Assembly: GCA_963169745.1 (NCBI GenBank)
Contig: CAUJCU010000002.1
Coordinates: 248,001 to 312,000, forward strand
Direction: 5' to 3'
From: Bacteroidota bacterium
GTDB lineage: Bacteria; Bacteroidota; Bacteroidia; UBA4408
DNA length: 64,000 nt
Part shown: piece after piece, positions 9,003 to 18,085 of the stretch
Numbering within the stretch: the first letter of the stretch is position 1
Layout of the letters: each line of letters opens with the position of its first letter
Translations under genes and position numbers: made by a program
Notes under the pieces: model-generated
Database searches by the model: none
What the model saw: only the letters and a program-made list of their open reading frames with translations
What the model was told of the DNA's origin: nothing

Positions 9003-9734
9003 TTAGTTTACTATTAACCTTTGGGTATCAATAACGTTCCCGTTTGACTTTAAGGTAATAAAATAAATTCCTGAGGGCATGTCATCTACATTCAAATTAA
9101 CACTCTTGCTTCCAGCTGTTAACATTACATTCTTCTGTATTTGTCCTAAAACATTTCTAATTTCAAGATTTGACTGACTTGGGTTTAGTGTGTAATTAAC
9201 AGTAATACTATTTTTTGCCGGATTCGGGAACAAAGAATTTAATTTCGCAACAGGTGTTAAATCTTTAACTGATGTTGGAGTAGCAGAGAAATGTACTAAT
9301 ATAGATGCTCCATCAGTTGTGTCGGCTATATTCTCAATTCGGTAACGAATAGTGGTAATTCCATAATGTCCTTTAGGCTTATAGTCTAAATACATATTTA
9401 AAAAAGATTGGTTGGAATTTAAAATTACATTCCCTAATGAAATATTGGTTTGAGGAGAGTAACATGACTCCCAACAAAAATAGTTTTCAGTACTATCTAC
9501 AACAGATATTTCTGTTCTGGTCATTCGTAGCGTTTTTGAGCTAGGGCCTATGTTCTTAACTTCAAAACCACTTAAGGAATAGGGTAAATTTCCGGTGTAA
9601 TCTGTTATATCAAACCAACAGTTATAAGTTCCATTAGTATAATCTACACCATCTTTGGTTATTTGTACCTCTTGTGCAATAGTTGCACTTACAGAGGCTA
9701 TGGCTAATAATAGCAATAAGAATAGTTTTTTCAT
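9003..9734 (-). CDS. Secreted T9SS type A sorting-domain protein
   Basis: I start this gene at the internal Met of [21 protein letters not shown] (position 9734), because it gives a textbook signal peptide; the ORF-track start adds 14 residues and would run through the promoter box. The mature protein has a short beta-rich domain (about residues 20-160) with SCYSP and tandem Asn/Thr strands. It ends in a type A sorting tail starting LFPNPAKNSI and ending RLIVN. The body resembles no enzyme I know. A perfect TATATTTG box lies 32 bases upstream, so it is probably transcribed alone. Confidence 0.82.
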   Translation of the reverse strand: MKKLFLLLLLAIASVSATIAQEVQITKDGVDYTNGTYNCWFDITDYTGNLPYSLSGFEVKNIGPSSKTLRMTRTEISVVDSTENYFCWESCYSPQTNISLGNVILNSNQSFLNMYLDYKPKGHYGITTIRYRIENIADTTDGASILVHFSATPTSVKDLTPVAKLNSLFPNPAKNSITVNYTLNPSQSNLEIRNVLGQIQKNVMLTAGSKSVNLNVDDMPSGIYFITLKSNGNVIDTQRLIVN

Positions 9735-9765
9735 AGTATATATATTGAGTGAATTATGTGAGATA

Positions 9766-9773
9766 CAAATATA
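9766..9773 (-). promoter_or_regulatory. TATATTTG -7 box for the 9003-9734 gene
   Basis: On the minus strand TATATTTG matches TAnnTTTG exactly, 31 bases before the chosen start codon. Confidence 0.55.
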
Positions 9774-9822
9774 CAAAAAAATTAATCCTTTTTTAACTCA
9801 ACCTTTTAAAACAAGACATAAT

Positions 9823-10521
9823 TTATCTTAATTTTTCACAAAGAATACTTACACAAGGCATCAACAATACGCTTTGAAAAGCCATATAAACCGAAAAAAC
9901 AAAGAACAATAAGGTCCATATTACAGCAGGTATTAAAGTAAAGTCTTTTAAATTCTTACTATCACCAGCCTTAGAAGGGTTTTTAAAAGATATCAGAAGC
10001 AAAACCAATGTGGAATAAACTGATTGAATTAAAGTAAGAGCCGCTAAAAACACAGCAAAGAAAAATTGATATGGTGGTTCGGTATAAACATAAATTAGAG
10101 CACACAAGGTTCCGAAAATGAGAAGCCAAACAATACCAAAAGTGTTTCGAACCCACAAAATGAGGTTAATGAGCAACAATGAAAAGATAATAAAAAATAT
10201 TATATCCGTTTTCTGCTGCGAGATAAGCCAAAAGAATAACCAAGCAGAGAGTGATGCACCGGGATATCCGGCCAAAGAAGTTAAAAATTTACCCATCCAA
10301 TATTTTGATTTTGTTTGAGCCGCACCGGCAGTGCTGGGATTCAATGAAATAGCTACAACGCCACCTCCGGTTAACAATGAAACCAAAGCATGAGCACTTT
10401 CATGAATTAACGTATGGAAAACATTAACAAAATTGCGTATAAAAGGAATAAACCCAAGTACCAATGCTAGTGCTATGGCTCCGAAAAAATATCCATTTTG
10501 AGTTATGCAACTAATCATCAT
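9823..10521 (-). CDS. M50-like integral membrane metalloprotease-family protein
   Basis: The 232-residue product has about six hydrophobic segments. An HExxH-type motif (HTLIHESAHAL, His40-Glu-Ser-Ala-His44) is at the start of a membrane helix, as in M50B-like peptidases. A conserved glycine-rich turn follows (LLTGGGVVAISLNP) and then SLAGYPGASL. No clear NPDG-type third ligand is visible, so it may be a minimal or inactive member. In the family the role is regulated intramembrane proteolysis; the substrate here is unknown. It stands alone between a T9SS gene and the TPR/pheS operon. Confidence 0.72.
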   Translation of the reverse strand: MMISCITQNGYFFGAIALALVLGFIPFIRNFVNVFHTLIHESAHALVSLLTGGGVVAISLNPSTAGAAQTKSKYWMGKFLTSLAGYPGASLSAWLFFWLISQQKTDIIFFIIFSLLLINLILWVRNTFGIVWLLIFGTLCALIYVYTEPPYQFFFAVFLAALTLIQSVYSTLVLLLISFKNPSKAGDSKNLKDFTLIPAVIWTLLFFVFSVYMAFQSVLLMPCVSILCEKLR

Positions 10522-10719
10522 TTTACTCGATTCCCTATTTTCTGCTTTTTAAAATATTTTATACCCATACTATCCTAAACAAATAAAGAGAATCATAAAT
10601 TTGAATTTTTTATAACGTATAGGGGTTATTAAACCTTTTAAATAATTTCTTTACCCTCTATGGTATTTACAATATTATAAATTCATTGTTAAATTCGTAA
10701 GTACATATTAAACTGCTTA

Positions 10720-11028
10720 TCAATCCATAAGAAACAAAGCTTGTTCAATTTCGTTATAGGTTTTTGTTTGTTTTTGTGAGGCAGCTATTTGCATTCCCAT
10801 ACGATATATAACTTCTGCTTTTTCAAAGTTGCCTTCATGGGCCAGTAAGTTTCCATACTGCAAATATGTGGCTAAATAAGTCGTATGCTCGGTAACGAGT
10901 TTCTCAAAATAATATTTTGCTTCTGTATTCTTTTTGATTTTTACAAACTCCAAAGCAAGTGCATAAATTAGAAAAGCATCTGTAGGGTTTTCATTCCATA
11001 GAGTTTGAAGCTGGTCTATTCTATTCAC
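10720..11028 (-). CDS. Small tetratricopeptide-repeat protein
   Basis: The 102-residue soluble protein has about two or three TPR-like helix pairs (DAFLIYALALEFVKIKKNTEAKYYFEKL and YLQYGNLLAHEGNFEKAEVIYRMGM), with no signal peptide. Its start overlaps the pheS stop by 8 bases, so it is probably translationally coupled to pheS. TPRs bind peptides or partner proteins; the partner is unknown. Confidence 0.75.
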   Translation of the reverse strand: MNRIDQLQTLWNENPTDAFLIYALALEFVKIKKNTEAKYYFEKLVTEHTTYLATYLQYGNLLAHEGNFEKAEVIYRMGMQIAASQKQTKTYNEIEQALFLMD

Positions 11029-12037
11029 TTGCCGACTGAAACTGATTTAAAAATCGTATATCGTTTTCAGAGAATAAACGCAAATCATTTACTTTGTATT
11101 TCAACATAGCAATGCGCTCAATACCCATTCCAAATGCAAATCCGGAGTATTTCTCGTGATCTATACCACAGTTTATCAATACAGCAGGGTCAACCATACC
11201 ACAACCCATTATTTCAACCCAACCACTGTGTTTGCATACGGTGCATCCTTTAGAATTGCATATAAAACAACTTACGTCCATTTCAGCACTCGGCTCCGTG
11301 AAAGGAAAATAAGATGGCCTTAAGCGTATTTTTGTTTTGGCACCAAACATTTCTTGGGCAAAATACAGCAAGGTTTGTTTCATATCGGCAAAAGAAACAT
11401 TTTTATCAATATATAAACCTTCTATTTGATGAAAAAAGCAATGCGCACGTGCGCTAATGGCTTCGTTTCTGTAAACTCGGCCGGGCATAAGAGAACGAAA
11501 TGGAGGTTTTTGATTTTCCATTAATCTAACCTGCACCGAAGAAGTATGGGTGCGCAAAGCAAAATCTTTATCTATAAAAAAGGTATCCTGCATATCTCTT
11601 GCAGGGTGGTCTTCGGGAAAATTTAAGGCCGAAAAATTGTGCCAGTCATCTTCAATTTCGGGACCTTCGGCAACAGTAAATCCAATGCGTTCAAAAATTG
11701 CCAAAATACTTTGTCTTGTAATGGTTAAGGGGTGTAATGTTCCTATAGAAAAAGGGAATCCTGGTTTTGTTAAATCATTTTGAGCTTGGGTGTATGTTGT
11801 ATTGCTTTGTAGTAATTGCGCTTCATTAAATTTATGCTGTGCTCTTTCCTTCAAGTTATTAATCAATACTCCGATTTCCTTTTTCTCGGACGAATCAATA
11901 TTTTTAAAATCAGCAAATAAGTTATTTAATTCTCCTTTCTTACTTAAGTATTTTAATCGATATTGCTCAGCCTGTTCCGGACTCTCAATTATGCTCATCT
12001 CTATTTCTTGCAACAGAGTTTCAATTTTCTGTTTCAT
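11021..12037 (-). CDS. pheS: Phenylalanyl-tRNA synthetase alpha subunit
   Basis: PheS (338 residues) is the catalytic subunit of the alpha2beta2 class II synthetase that charges tRNA-Phe. The N-terminal ~90 residues form the tRNA-binding coiled coil. The catalytic part follows with HPLTITRQSI, the motif 2 region (VYRNEAISARAHCFFHQIEG) and motif 3 (GMGIERIAMLKY). The C-terminal region has the CxxC-like segment FICNSKGCTVCKHSG. pheT is not in the window, as is common in Bacteroidota. It starts one base after the stop of the upstream cyclophilin gene. Confidence 0.96.
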   Translation of the reverse strand: MKQKIETLLQEIEMSIIESPEQAEQYRLKYLSKKGELNNLFADFKNIDSSEKKEIGVLINNLKERAQHKFNEAQLLQSNTTYTQAQNDLTKPGFPFSIGTLHPLTITRQSILAIFERIGFTVAEGPEIEDDWHNFSALNFPEDHPARDMQDTFFIDKDFALRTHTSSVQVRLMENQKPPFRSLMPGRVYRNEAISARAHCFFHQIEGLYIDKNVSFADMKQTLLYFAQEMFGAKTKIRLRPSYFPFTEPSAEMDVSCFICNSKGCTVCKHSGWVEIMGCGMVDPAVLINCGIDHEKYSGFAFGMGIERIAMLKYKVNDLRLFSENDIRFLNQFQSASE

Positions 12038-12038
12038 T

Positions 12039-12899
12039 TTATTTTTTATTTACAATTTCAAAATTCATGCTCATTCGAACATCTTTTACGGGACGATTGT
12101 TTCCTTCTACTTCTACAGCGGCTATTTTATCAATCACATCAAGCCCGTCAACAACCTCACCAAATACAGTGTAATTCCCGTCTAAATGAGGTGCACCTCC
12201 TATGGTGGCATAACTTAGTTTTTCAGTTTCACTAAAGGTATGCTTTTTTATAGTTTTCATTTCCTCGTCAATAAAAGGCTGAACACTTTGGGTTATGGCC
12301 ATTAAACTGTCATTATTACGTGTTTGCTGAAACGCAATATAACGCTCACGTAACTGCGTATTTTCTGGGCGTCTGAGATATTTCCACAAGAGATTTTGTT
12401 TAGTTTGATTAATCATTCTATTCTCAACTATGAGCATATCGGCTTGAGAAAATTTTTTACCTTGTACTATATAAAACTGACACCCCGATGAAGCCTTTTC
12501 AGGATTTACATCATCACTTTCTCGTGCTGCTGCCAAGGCTCCCTTTTTGTGAAAATAGTTCGAATTAATTTCAGCCGGAAGTGTATATCCTATATCTCCA
12601 TTGCCTAATACTTGAGTAATATCAGCCTGTTTTGAATCTGGGTCTCCTCCCTGTATCATAAAGCCATTAATAACCCTGTGAAAAAGTAAACTGTCGTAGA
12701 ATCCTTTCTGAACAAGCTTAATAAAATTTTGGCGATGCAGGGGCGTATCTTCATACAAACGTACTTTTATAGATCCATAATTGGTATGAATGACCACTAA
12801 AGTATCTGAAGTACTCTGTGCAAAACTCATACATAGGGTGTTTAGAGAAACAATTAGTCCTATTAGGGTACACTTCAAAACCTTACTTTTGGGCATCAT
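12039..12899 (-). CDS. Exported cyclophilin-type peptidylprolyl isomerase
   Basis: A signal peptide (ending CMSFAQ, cut about residue 28) precedes a cyclophilin fold of 286 residues in all. Characteristic motifs are FHRVINGFMIQGGDP (73-87), the catalytic Arg region GALAAAR (120-126) and SGCQFYIVQG (138-147). The later half holds an insertion of roughly 60 residues of charged helix before HLDGNYTVFGEVVDGLDVIDKI. The family isomerises X-Pro bonds; here it would act in the periplasm. It is the first gene of the cyclophilin-pheS-TPR operon. Confidence 0.9.
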   Translation of the reverse strand: MMPKSKVLKCTLIGLIVSLNTLCMSFAQSTSDTLVVIHTNYGSIKVRLYEDTPLHRQNFIKLVQKGFYDSLLFHRVINGFMIQGGDPDSKQADITQVLGNGDIGYTLPAEINSNYFHKKGALAAARESDDVNPEKASSGCQFYIVQGKKFSQADMLIVENRMINQTKQNLLWKYLRRPENTQLRERYIAFQQTRNNDSLMAITQSVQPFIDEEMKTIKKHTFSETEKLSYATIGGAPHLDGNYTVFGEVVDGLDVIDKIAAVEVEGNNRPVKDVRMSMNFEIVNKK

Positions 12900-13049
12900 T
12901 TTTAGTCAAAATTGTATAGCAAAGAAAAAAAAATTACTTTTACGCTTCAAATTACAATTAAAATTCTTAACAAATCATAACTGAAACAGGAGCAACATAT
13001 TCAAACACTTTGCTTTTTGAACACGTAAATCACAGTAAAAATTATTCAA

Positions 13050-13397
13050 ATGAAAAATAAATCGTTTTTATTAATTCTTGGAATACTATCCATCTTTGGT
13101 ATAATTATAAGTTCCTCTTGTAAGAAAACAAAGCCTGGTAAAGCCATTATTACTGTTACTGACTCACTAAATCAGCCTGTTTATGGAGCAACGGTTAATT
13201 TAAACTCTGATAACAATCCGAAACCGGGTGTTGTAAAAGACAAAAAACTTACTGATAACAATGGGAAAACATATCATGAATTTCCACTTGAGGTTATTTT
13301 ACAAGTAGAGGCTTCAAAAGGTGCTAGAACAGCTCCTAAAAGTAACATTCACATTATTCCTGGCGAAACAGCAACACTTACGGTAAAGCTCAAATAG
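13050..13397 (+). CDS. Small lipoprotein with a carboxypeptidase-regulatory-like fold
   Basis: A lipobox SSSC (cysteine about residue 24) follows a hydrophobic signal, so the 115-residue product should be lipidated. The mature part (PGKAIITVTDSLNQPVYGATVNL ... TATLTVKLK) reads like one CarboxypepD_reg or Ig-like beta sandwich, a common module in Bacteroidota surface proteins. No enzyme motif is seen. It converges on the 13421-13762 gene with a 23-base gap. No partner gene points to a function. Confidence 0.7.
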   Translation: MKNKSFLLILGILSIFGIIISSSCKKTKPGKAIITVTDSLNQPVYGATVNLNSDNNPKPGVVKDKKLTDNNGKTYHEFPLEVILQVEASKGARTAPKSNIHIIPGETATLTVKLK

Positions 13398-13420
13398 GTT
13401 TATTCGTTTCATTGAAGTTT

Positions 13421-13762
13421 CTAAATCATTTTTTCCGTTTCAAAGTAATTTACTACAGCCTGCCGCATTAAGTGGTGTTGCTGTAAGGGTTTTAAGTAAG
13501 GTAGTTTTTCGGTTGCTTCCCAATGCGGCCACCCATCTGTATCATAGCCTGCAAATTCATAATAACCATAAGGTGCTAACAGACTGCAAATAGCTACATG
13601 CATAAGTTCTACTTTTTGATCTTTTGAAAACTTTTGGTAGCCTTTACCTAACTCCTGTACCCCTATTAAAAATAATATAGCATCAAATTCAAGTTTTTCA
13701 CCATAAGGTTCCGATAGCATTTGAACAACCTTATTCCATTTATTTTCAAATTCCTTATCCAT
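13421..13762 (-). CDS. Small conserved-looking protein of unknown function
   Basis: This 113-residue acidic protein has no signal peptide or transmembrane segment. It is Tyr/Trp-rich in the middle (YGYYEFAGYDTDGWPHWEAT). I recall similar proteins next to pgk in related genomes but cannot name the family. It sits two bases after the pgk stop on the same strand, so it is very likely co-transcribed with pgk. Confidence 0.65.
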   Translation of the reverse strand: MDKEFENKWNKVVQMLSEPYGEKLEFDAILFLIGVQELGKGYQKFSKDQKVELMHVAICSLLAPYGYYEFAGYDTDGWPHWEATEKLPYLKPLQQHHLMRQAVVNYFETEKMI

Positions 13763-13764
13763 AA

Positions 13765-14949
13765 TTATTCATTCTCTGTAATAGCACTTATTCCCGGAAG
13801 TGTTCCGGCTTCGATATATTCTAATAAGGCACCTCCTCCGGTAGATACATAGCTTACCTGATTAGCCAAATGGTATTTATTGATGGCGGCAACTGAATCG
13901 CCTCCGCCTATTAAAGAAAATGCCCCTCTTTTTGTGGCCTCTGCAATAGCCAAAGCCATGTTTTTTGTTCCTTTTTCAAAATTAGACATTTCAAAAACCC
14001 CCATAGGGCCATTCCATAAAATTGTTTTTGAACCAACCACTACCTCAGTAAATGTTTTTACTGAAGCTTCTCCGATATCTAAACCCATCCACCCATCAGG
14101 AATGTTATTTATGGCTGACATTTTTATGTGAGCCTCGTTGTTAAAATTGTCGGCAATAACACTGTCAGAAGGAAGATAAATATTTACCTGTTGTTTCTTT
14201 GCTGCTTCAATAATATCACGCGCTGTTTCTAAGCGATCGTCTTCTACCAATGATTTGCCAATAGTACCACCCAATGCTTTTATAAAAGTAAAAGCCATAC
14301 CGCCACCTATTATAATATTATCTGCCTTTTTTATGAGTTGCTGAAGAATAATAATTTTATCTGACACTTTGGCTCCGCCAATAATAGCTGTAAATGGCCT
14401 CTGGCTCTCATGCAACACTTTATTGATACTTTTCAACTCGCTCTCTATACAATAACCAAAAGTCTTTTTATGTGGAAAGAATCGGGCAATCACTGCCGTT
14501 GAGGCATGCGAACGATGTGCTGTTCCAAAGGCATCATTTACGTATGCATCACCATGTTTAGAAAGCTTTTCTGCAAAGGCAACATCGCCTTTCTCTTCTT
14601 CTTTATAAAATCGTAAATTTTCGAGTAGTAAAATTTCACCCGGTTGCAATGAGGCTGAAAGTTTGTATGCCTGCTCTCCAATACAATCATCGGCAAAGTT
14701 AATTTTCTTTTCGAGTAACTTTTCGAGTTCGGGCAATACGTGTTTTAAAGAGTATTTTTCTGTTGGGCCTTCTTTAGGTCTTCCTAAATGCGACATAAGA
14801 ACAACACTACCACCCTGGTTTAATATTTCCTGAATGGTTGGTATAGCTGCTTTTATTCGAGTATTATCACTTACTTCGAATTGTGCATTTAAAGGAACAT
14901 TAAAATCTACTCGAATTAATGCCCTTGTATTTTTAAAGTCTATATTCAT
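13765..14949 (-). CDS. pgk: Phosphoglycerate kinase
   Basis: PGK (394 residues) makes ATP from 1,3-bisphosphoglycerate in glycolysis and runs backwards in gluconeogenesis. Motifs are RVDFNVPL near the start, SHLGRP, GGAKVSDKI (domain 2 start, nucleotide side), GPMGVFE and the C-terminal GGGDSVAAI. Full length is normal for bacteria. A TAATTTTG promoter box lies about 27 bases upstream, and the small 13421-13762 gene follows in the same operon. Confidence 0.97.
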   Translation of the reverse strand: MNIDFKNTRALIRVDFNVPLNAQFEVSDNTRIKAAIPTIQEILNQGGSVVLMSHLGRPKEGPTEKYSLKHVLPELEKLLEKKINFADDCIGEQAYKLSASLQPGEILLLENLRFYKEEEKGDVAFAEKLSKHGDAYVNDAFGTAHRSHASTAVIARFFPHKKTFGYCIESELKSINKVLHESQRPFTAIIGGAKVSDKIIILQQLIKKADNIIIGGGMAFTFIKALGGTIGKSLVEDDRLETARDIIEAAKKQQVNIYLPSDSVIADNFNNEAHIKMSAINNIPDGWMGLDIGEASVKTFTEVVVGSKTILWNGPMGVFEMSNFEKGTKNMALAIAEATKRGAFSLIGGGDSVAAINKYHLANQVSYVSTGGGALLEYIEAGTLPGISAITENE

Positions 14950-14975
14950 ATTGTTTAACTAAAATATTAAGTCCG

Positions 14976-14983
14976 CAAAATTA
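14976..14983 (-). promoter_or_regulatory. TAATTTTG -7 box for pgk
   Basis: The minus-strand sequence TAATTTTG matches TAnnTTTG and lies 26 bases before the pgk start codon. Confidence 0.5.
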
Positions 14984-15227
14984 TTGAAAAAAAAGGCTTT
15001 CTGTAACTTTTAGTGAAGTTTTTAAAACTGTTGTTAGATTCAAGGTGTGTTGCTAAAAAAAATCGTTATTAATAATATCTTATACTTGAGTTGCTCAGTT
15101 CTTAACAAACCTAGTTTTTAAAAAAGATTAATTTTTTCAAGTACTATAGTGTGATTTTAACACTTAGAAGTTATAGAAATTTATTTGTTTGATTCAATTC
15201 CAAGATGTTATTTAGAGGCGGATTAAT

Positions 15228-16208
15228 ATGGGCCGAAAATTATTTTTTAAAGTTTTATACAGTATTGGTGTTCCAGCATATCTCCGATGGAGAATGTGTC
15301 ATAAGCAAAAGGTATCGGTATTGTTGTTTCACCGTATTACTTCCCAGCACGACCAATTGTGGCCGGCCATGCACCTCAATAACTTTGAAAAGTTGATAGC
15401 TCAGCTTGCAAAAACATGTCAGATTATTTCATTTAGTGAACTAGAGGTTCTCAAAAATTACCCTACAAAGCCCTTGATTATTCTGAGCTTTGACGATGGT
15501 TACGAAGATTTTTATTTTGATGTTATGCCTTTGCTTGTTAAATATGGGCTAAAGTCGAATCACAATATTTGCCCCGGTTTAATTGATACGAAAATGCTGC
15601 CTTGGACTCAAATATTATCCCTCTATTTAAGCTATGGGAACAGCTCAAATTCTGTTTTTGAAGATACTTTTAAAGCATATATAAAAAACCCGCTTAAGGA
15701 AAAACATTTTTTAAAAATATGTAGAATTTTACTAACATATACCGAGCAAGACCGTGAGGCATTGATATTGCCTTTAGCAGAACACATACCAGCACATAAA
15801 ATGTATAAACTAATGAACTGGGAACAAATTAAATATATCATAAAACAAGGAGTTGAGATAGGTTCTCATGGTTACATGCACCGAAATTTAATGCAGCTTA
15901 ATGATAACCTTAGCTTACAAAAAGAAATAATAGAAAGTAAAACAAAAATAGCTCAAGAAACAGGTTACGATCCTCAAATATTTGCCTTTGCAAATGCTCA
16001 AGGAAACGCCTTAAGTAAAGCTGCAGTTAGGCAAGCGGGTTATAAATATGCATTAACAGGGATGGATAAAACTTTAACTTGGGAAGCACTAAAAGGGAAA
16101 ACTGGTATTGAAGTTTCACGTATAAATATAAGCCGAAACGACTGGTATGAAGAATACCTAAGGGCTTTAGGGTTTCATTCCAAAATTAAAAGTTTATTGG
16201 GGAAATAA
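15228..16208 (+). CDS. Polysaccharide deacetylase (NodB-type) family protein
   Basis: The 326-residue protein carries the NodB homology core: motif 1 SFDDGYEDF (catalytic Asp and metal Asp, about 84-93) and motif 2 SHGYMHRNL (metal His residues). Later strands include FAFANAQG, where the usual conserved Arg/Trp motif is less clear. Family members de-N-acetylate GlcNAc polymers or peptidoglycan; the substrate here is not known. No signal peptide is evident in the N-terminus MGRKLFFKVLYSIGVPAYL, though that stretch is hydrophobic and might be membrane-associated. It stands apart from any recognisable polysaccharide cluster. Confidence 0.85.
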   Translation: MGRKLFFKVLYSIGVPAYLRWRMCHKQKVSVLLFHRITSQHDQLWPAMHLNNFEKLIAQLAKTCQIISFSELEVLKNYPTKPLIILSFDDGYEDFYFDVMPLLVKYGLKSNHNICPGLIDTKMLPWTQILSLYLSYGNSSNSVFEDTFKAYIKNPLKEKHFLKICRILLTYTEQDREALILPLAEHIPAHKMYKLMNWEQIKYIIKQGVEIGSHGYMHRNLMQLNDNLSLQKEIIESKTKIAQETGYDPQIFAFANAQGNALSKAAVRQAGYKYALTGMDKTLTWEALKGKTGIEVSRINISRNDWYEEYLRALGFHSKIKSLLGK

Positions 16209-16285
16209 ATATCAAAAAAAACATAGTTCTATATGTATTACATGAAAAGAATTAGTATCTTAACACTCCCAAAAAAGAACGATTT

Positions 16286-18073
16286 GTGAATAATACTTTA
16301 GAAATTACAGACTTTGAGGAAAAATTAAAGAAAGCCGTTAGTGATACGGAAAAGGTAGATATGCTTAATATTCACTCTTGGGAGCTTAGGCATTCATTAC
16401 CAAATAAAGCGCTCTTATATGCATTAAAAGCCAGAGAATTGTCGGCTAATATTGACTATAAAACAGGTATTGCCTATAGCTATAGGAGTTCAGGCGCTGC
16501 TTATGCTTTGGTTTCGCAATTTCAGATAGGACTTGCCGACTTGCAAAAATCTTTTGTATTATTTTTTGAACTTGGCAACAAAAAGGCTATACCTTCAACG
16601 TTACGCAATATAGGTAATATCTATAAATCATTGAGTCAATATGAGAAATCATTAGAGCATTACTATAATGGTTTAAGATTTGCCAAAGAAATAGATGATA
16701 TAAGAAGTATGTCATACATCTATTCACACATTGGAGAATCTAAGTTTTTTCTTAAAATCTATGATTCTGCATTAGATTATATGTATAGGGCTATAGAAAT
16801 ACATACTGAACTAAATGATGATTTCCCGTTAACCAATGCATATATAACACTAGGAAATATTTATTTAGCTACCAACCAGCATCAAAAAGCTTTTGGCTAT
16901 ATTCTTCAAGCTATCAATAAAAGTAATAAGTCAAATCACTTATCAGGAATTGCTAACGCAAACAGTAGTTTAGGGAATTTTTATCGTGATCAAAAAAATT
17001 ATCCCAAAGCACTAAATCAATATCAAATTGCTATGAGTGCCGCTATGGAACTTGGAGAAAAGATATTAATTTCCAAAATTTATAAAGATATTTCTGAAAC
17101 CTATAAAGTTTCTGGAAATTTTGAAAAAGCTTATGAAACTTATGTTCGCTATGACGAGGTAAAAAGTCATGTGCAAAATATTAATAACGAAATTACGGTA
17201 AGATCTTTACAGACTCAATTTGAATTAGAGCAAAGTGAGAAAGAAAAAGAAATATACAAATTTAAAAACATTGAATTGGCCAATGTTAACAAACTTATTG
17301 AATCTAAAAATAAAGATATTACCGATAGTATTAAATACGCCAAACATATACAGGAAGCTATTTTACCCGACAAGAGTTATATCAATCAATACCTTCAAAA
17401 TTATTTTATTTTCTATAAGCCCAAAGATATTGTAAGTGGTGATTTTTTCTTGTTTATAGAAAAAAACGGGTTACTCTATCTCGCTGCCGTTGACTGTACC
17501 GGTCATGGTGTTCCCGGGGCATTTGTTTCTATTGTAGGGGGCAATATTTTTAATCAAGTGGTTAGGCAAAATGATTTTGATGATGCTGCTGATATTTTAA
17601 ATATGGTCAACAATATGTTTAACTTAACTATAAGACAAACATTTGAAGAATCAGTAGTAAAAGATGGTATGGATTTAGCTTTGTGTGTTATAGATTTGAA
17701 ACGTATGCAAATAAATTTTTCGGGTGCATATAACCCACTATATCTGGTAAGAGACAAAGAACTACATATTTATAAAGGCGATAAGTTCCCCATTGGTATA
17801 TTTATTGGTGATGAAGTAAAAAAGTTTAGCAGTACTATTATCCCAATACAAAATGGAGATTCAATTTATTTGTTTAGTGATGGTTTTGTTGACCAGTTTG
17901 GAGGTAATGAAAACAAAAAGTTAATGCCTAAGCGATTTCGCGATTTAATATTGGAAAATTGCCATTTGCCTATGAAAGTTCAATACTACAACTATGAATT
18001 GTTTTTTGAAAACTGGAAAGGCAACAATGAGCAAGTTGATGATATTCTTATGATTGGACTGCGCTTTGATTAA
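16286..18073 (+). CDS. TPR protein with C-terminal SpoIIE/PP2C-type phosphatase
   Basis: A GTG start is used as no in-frame ATG lies nearby upstream. The 595-residue protein has an N-terminal domain of about six or seven TPR units (about residues 30-300), a predicted coiled coil (about 310-345) and a C-terminal SpoIIE phosphatase. Phosphatase markers are the linker DSIKYAKHIQEAILP, SGDFF, AAVDCTGHGVPGAFVS (metal Asp) and YLFSDGFVDQFGG. Known relatives dephosphorylate anti-sigma-factor antagonists or similar proteins. No transmembrane or sensor domain is present, so the TPR array probably senses a partner protein. It lies alone, converging on the lipoprotein gene with a 12-base gap. Confidence 0.87.
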   Translation: MNNTLEITDFEEKLKKAVSDTEKVDMLNIHSWELRHSLPNKALLYALKARELSANIDYKTGIAYSYRSSGAAYALVSQFQIGLADLQKSFVLFFELGNKKAIPSTLRNIGNIYKSLSQYEKSLEHYYNGLRFAKEIDDIRSMSYIYSHIGESKFFLKIYDSALDYMYRAIEIHTELNDDFPLTNAYITLGNIYLATNQHQKAFGYILQAINKSNKSNHLSGIANANSSLGNFYRDQKNYPKALNQYQIAMSAAMELGEKILISKIYKDISETYKVSGNFEKAYETYVRYDEVKSHVQNINNEITVRSLQTQFELEQSEKEKEIYKFKNIELANVNKLIESKNKDITDSIKYAKHIQEAILPDKSYINQYLQNYFIFYKPKDIVSGDFFLFIEKNGLLYLAAVDCTGHGVPGAFVSIVGGNIFNQVVRQNDFDDAADILNMVNNMFNLTIRQTFEESVVKDGMDLALCVIDLKRMQINFSGAYNPLYLVRDKELHIYKGDKFPIGIFIGDEVKKFSSTIIPIQNGDSIYLFSDGFVDQFGGNENKKLMPKRFRDLILENCHLPMKVQYYNYELFFENWKGNNEQVDDILMIGLRFD

Positions 18074-18085
18074 CGCATTCGAGTT

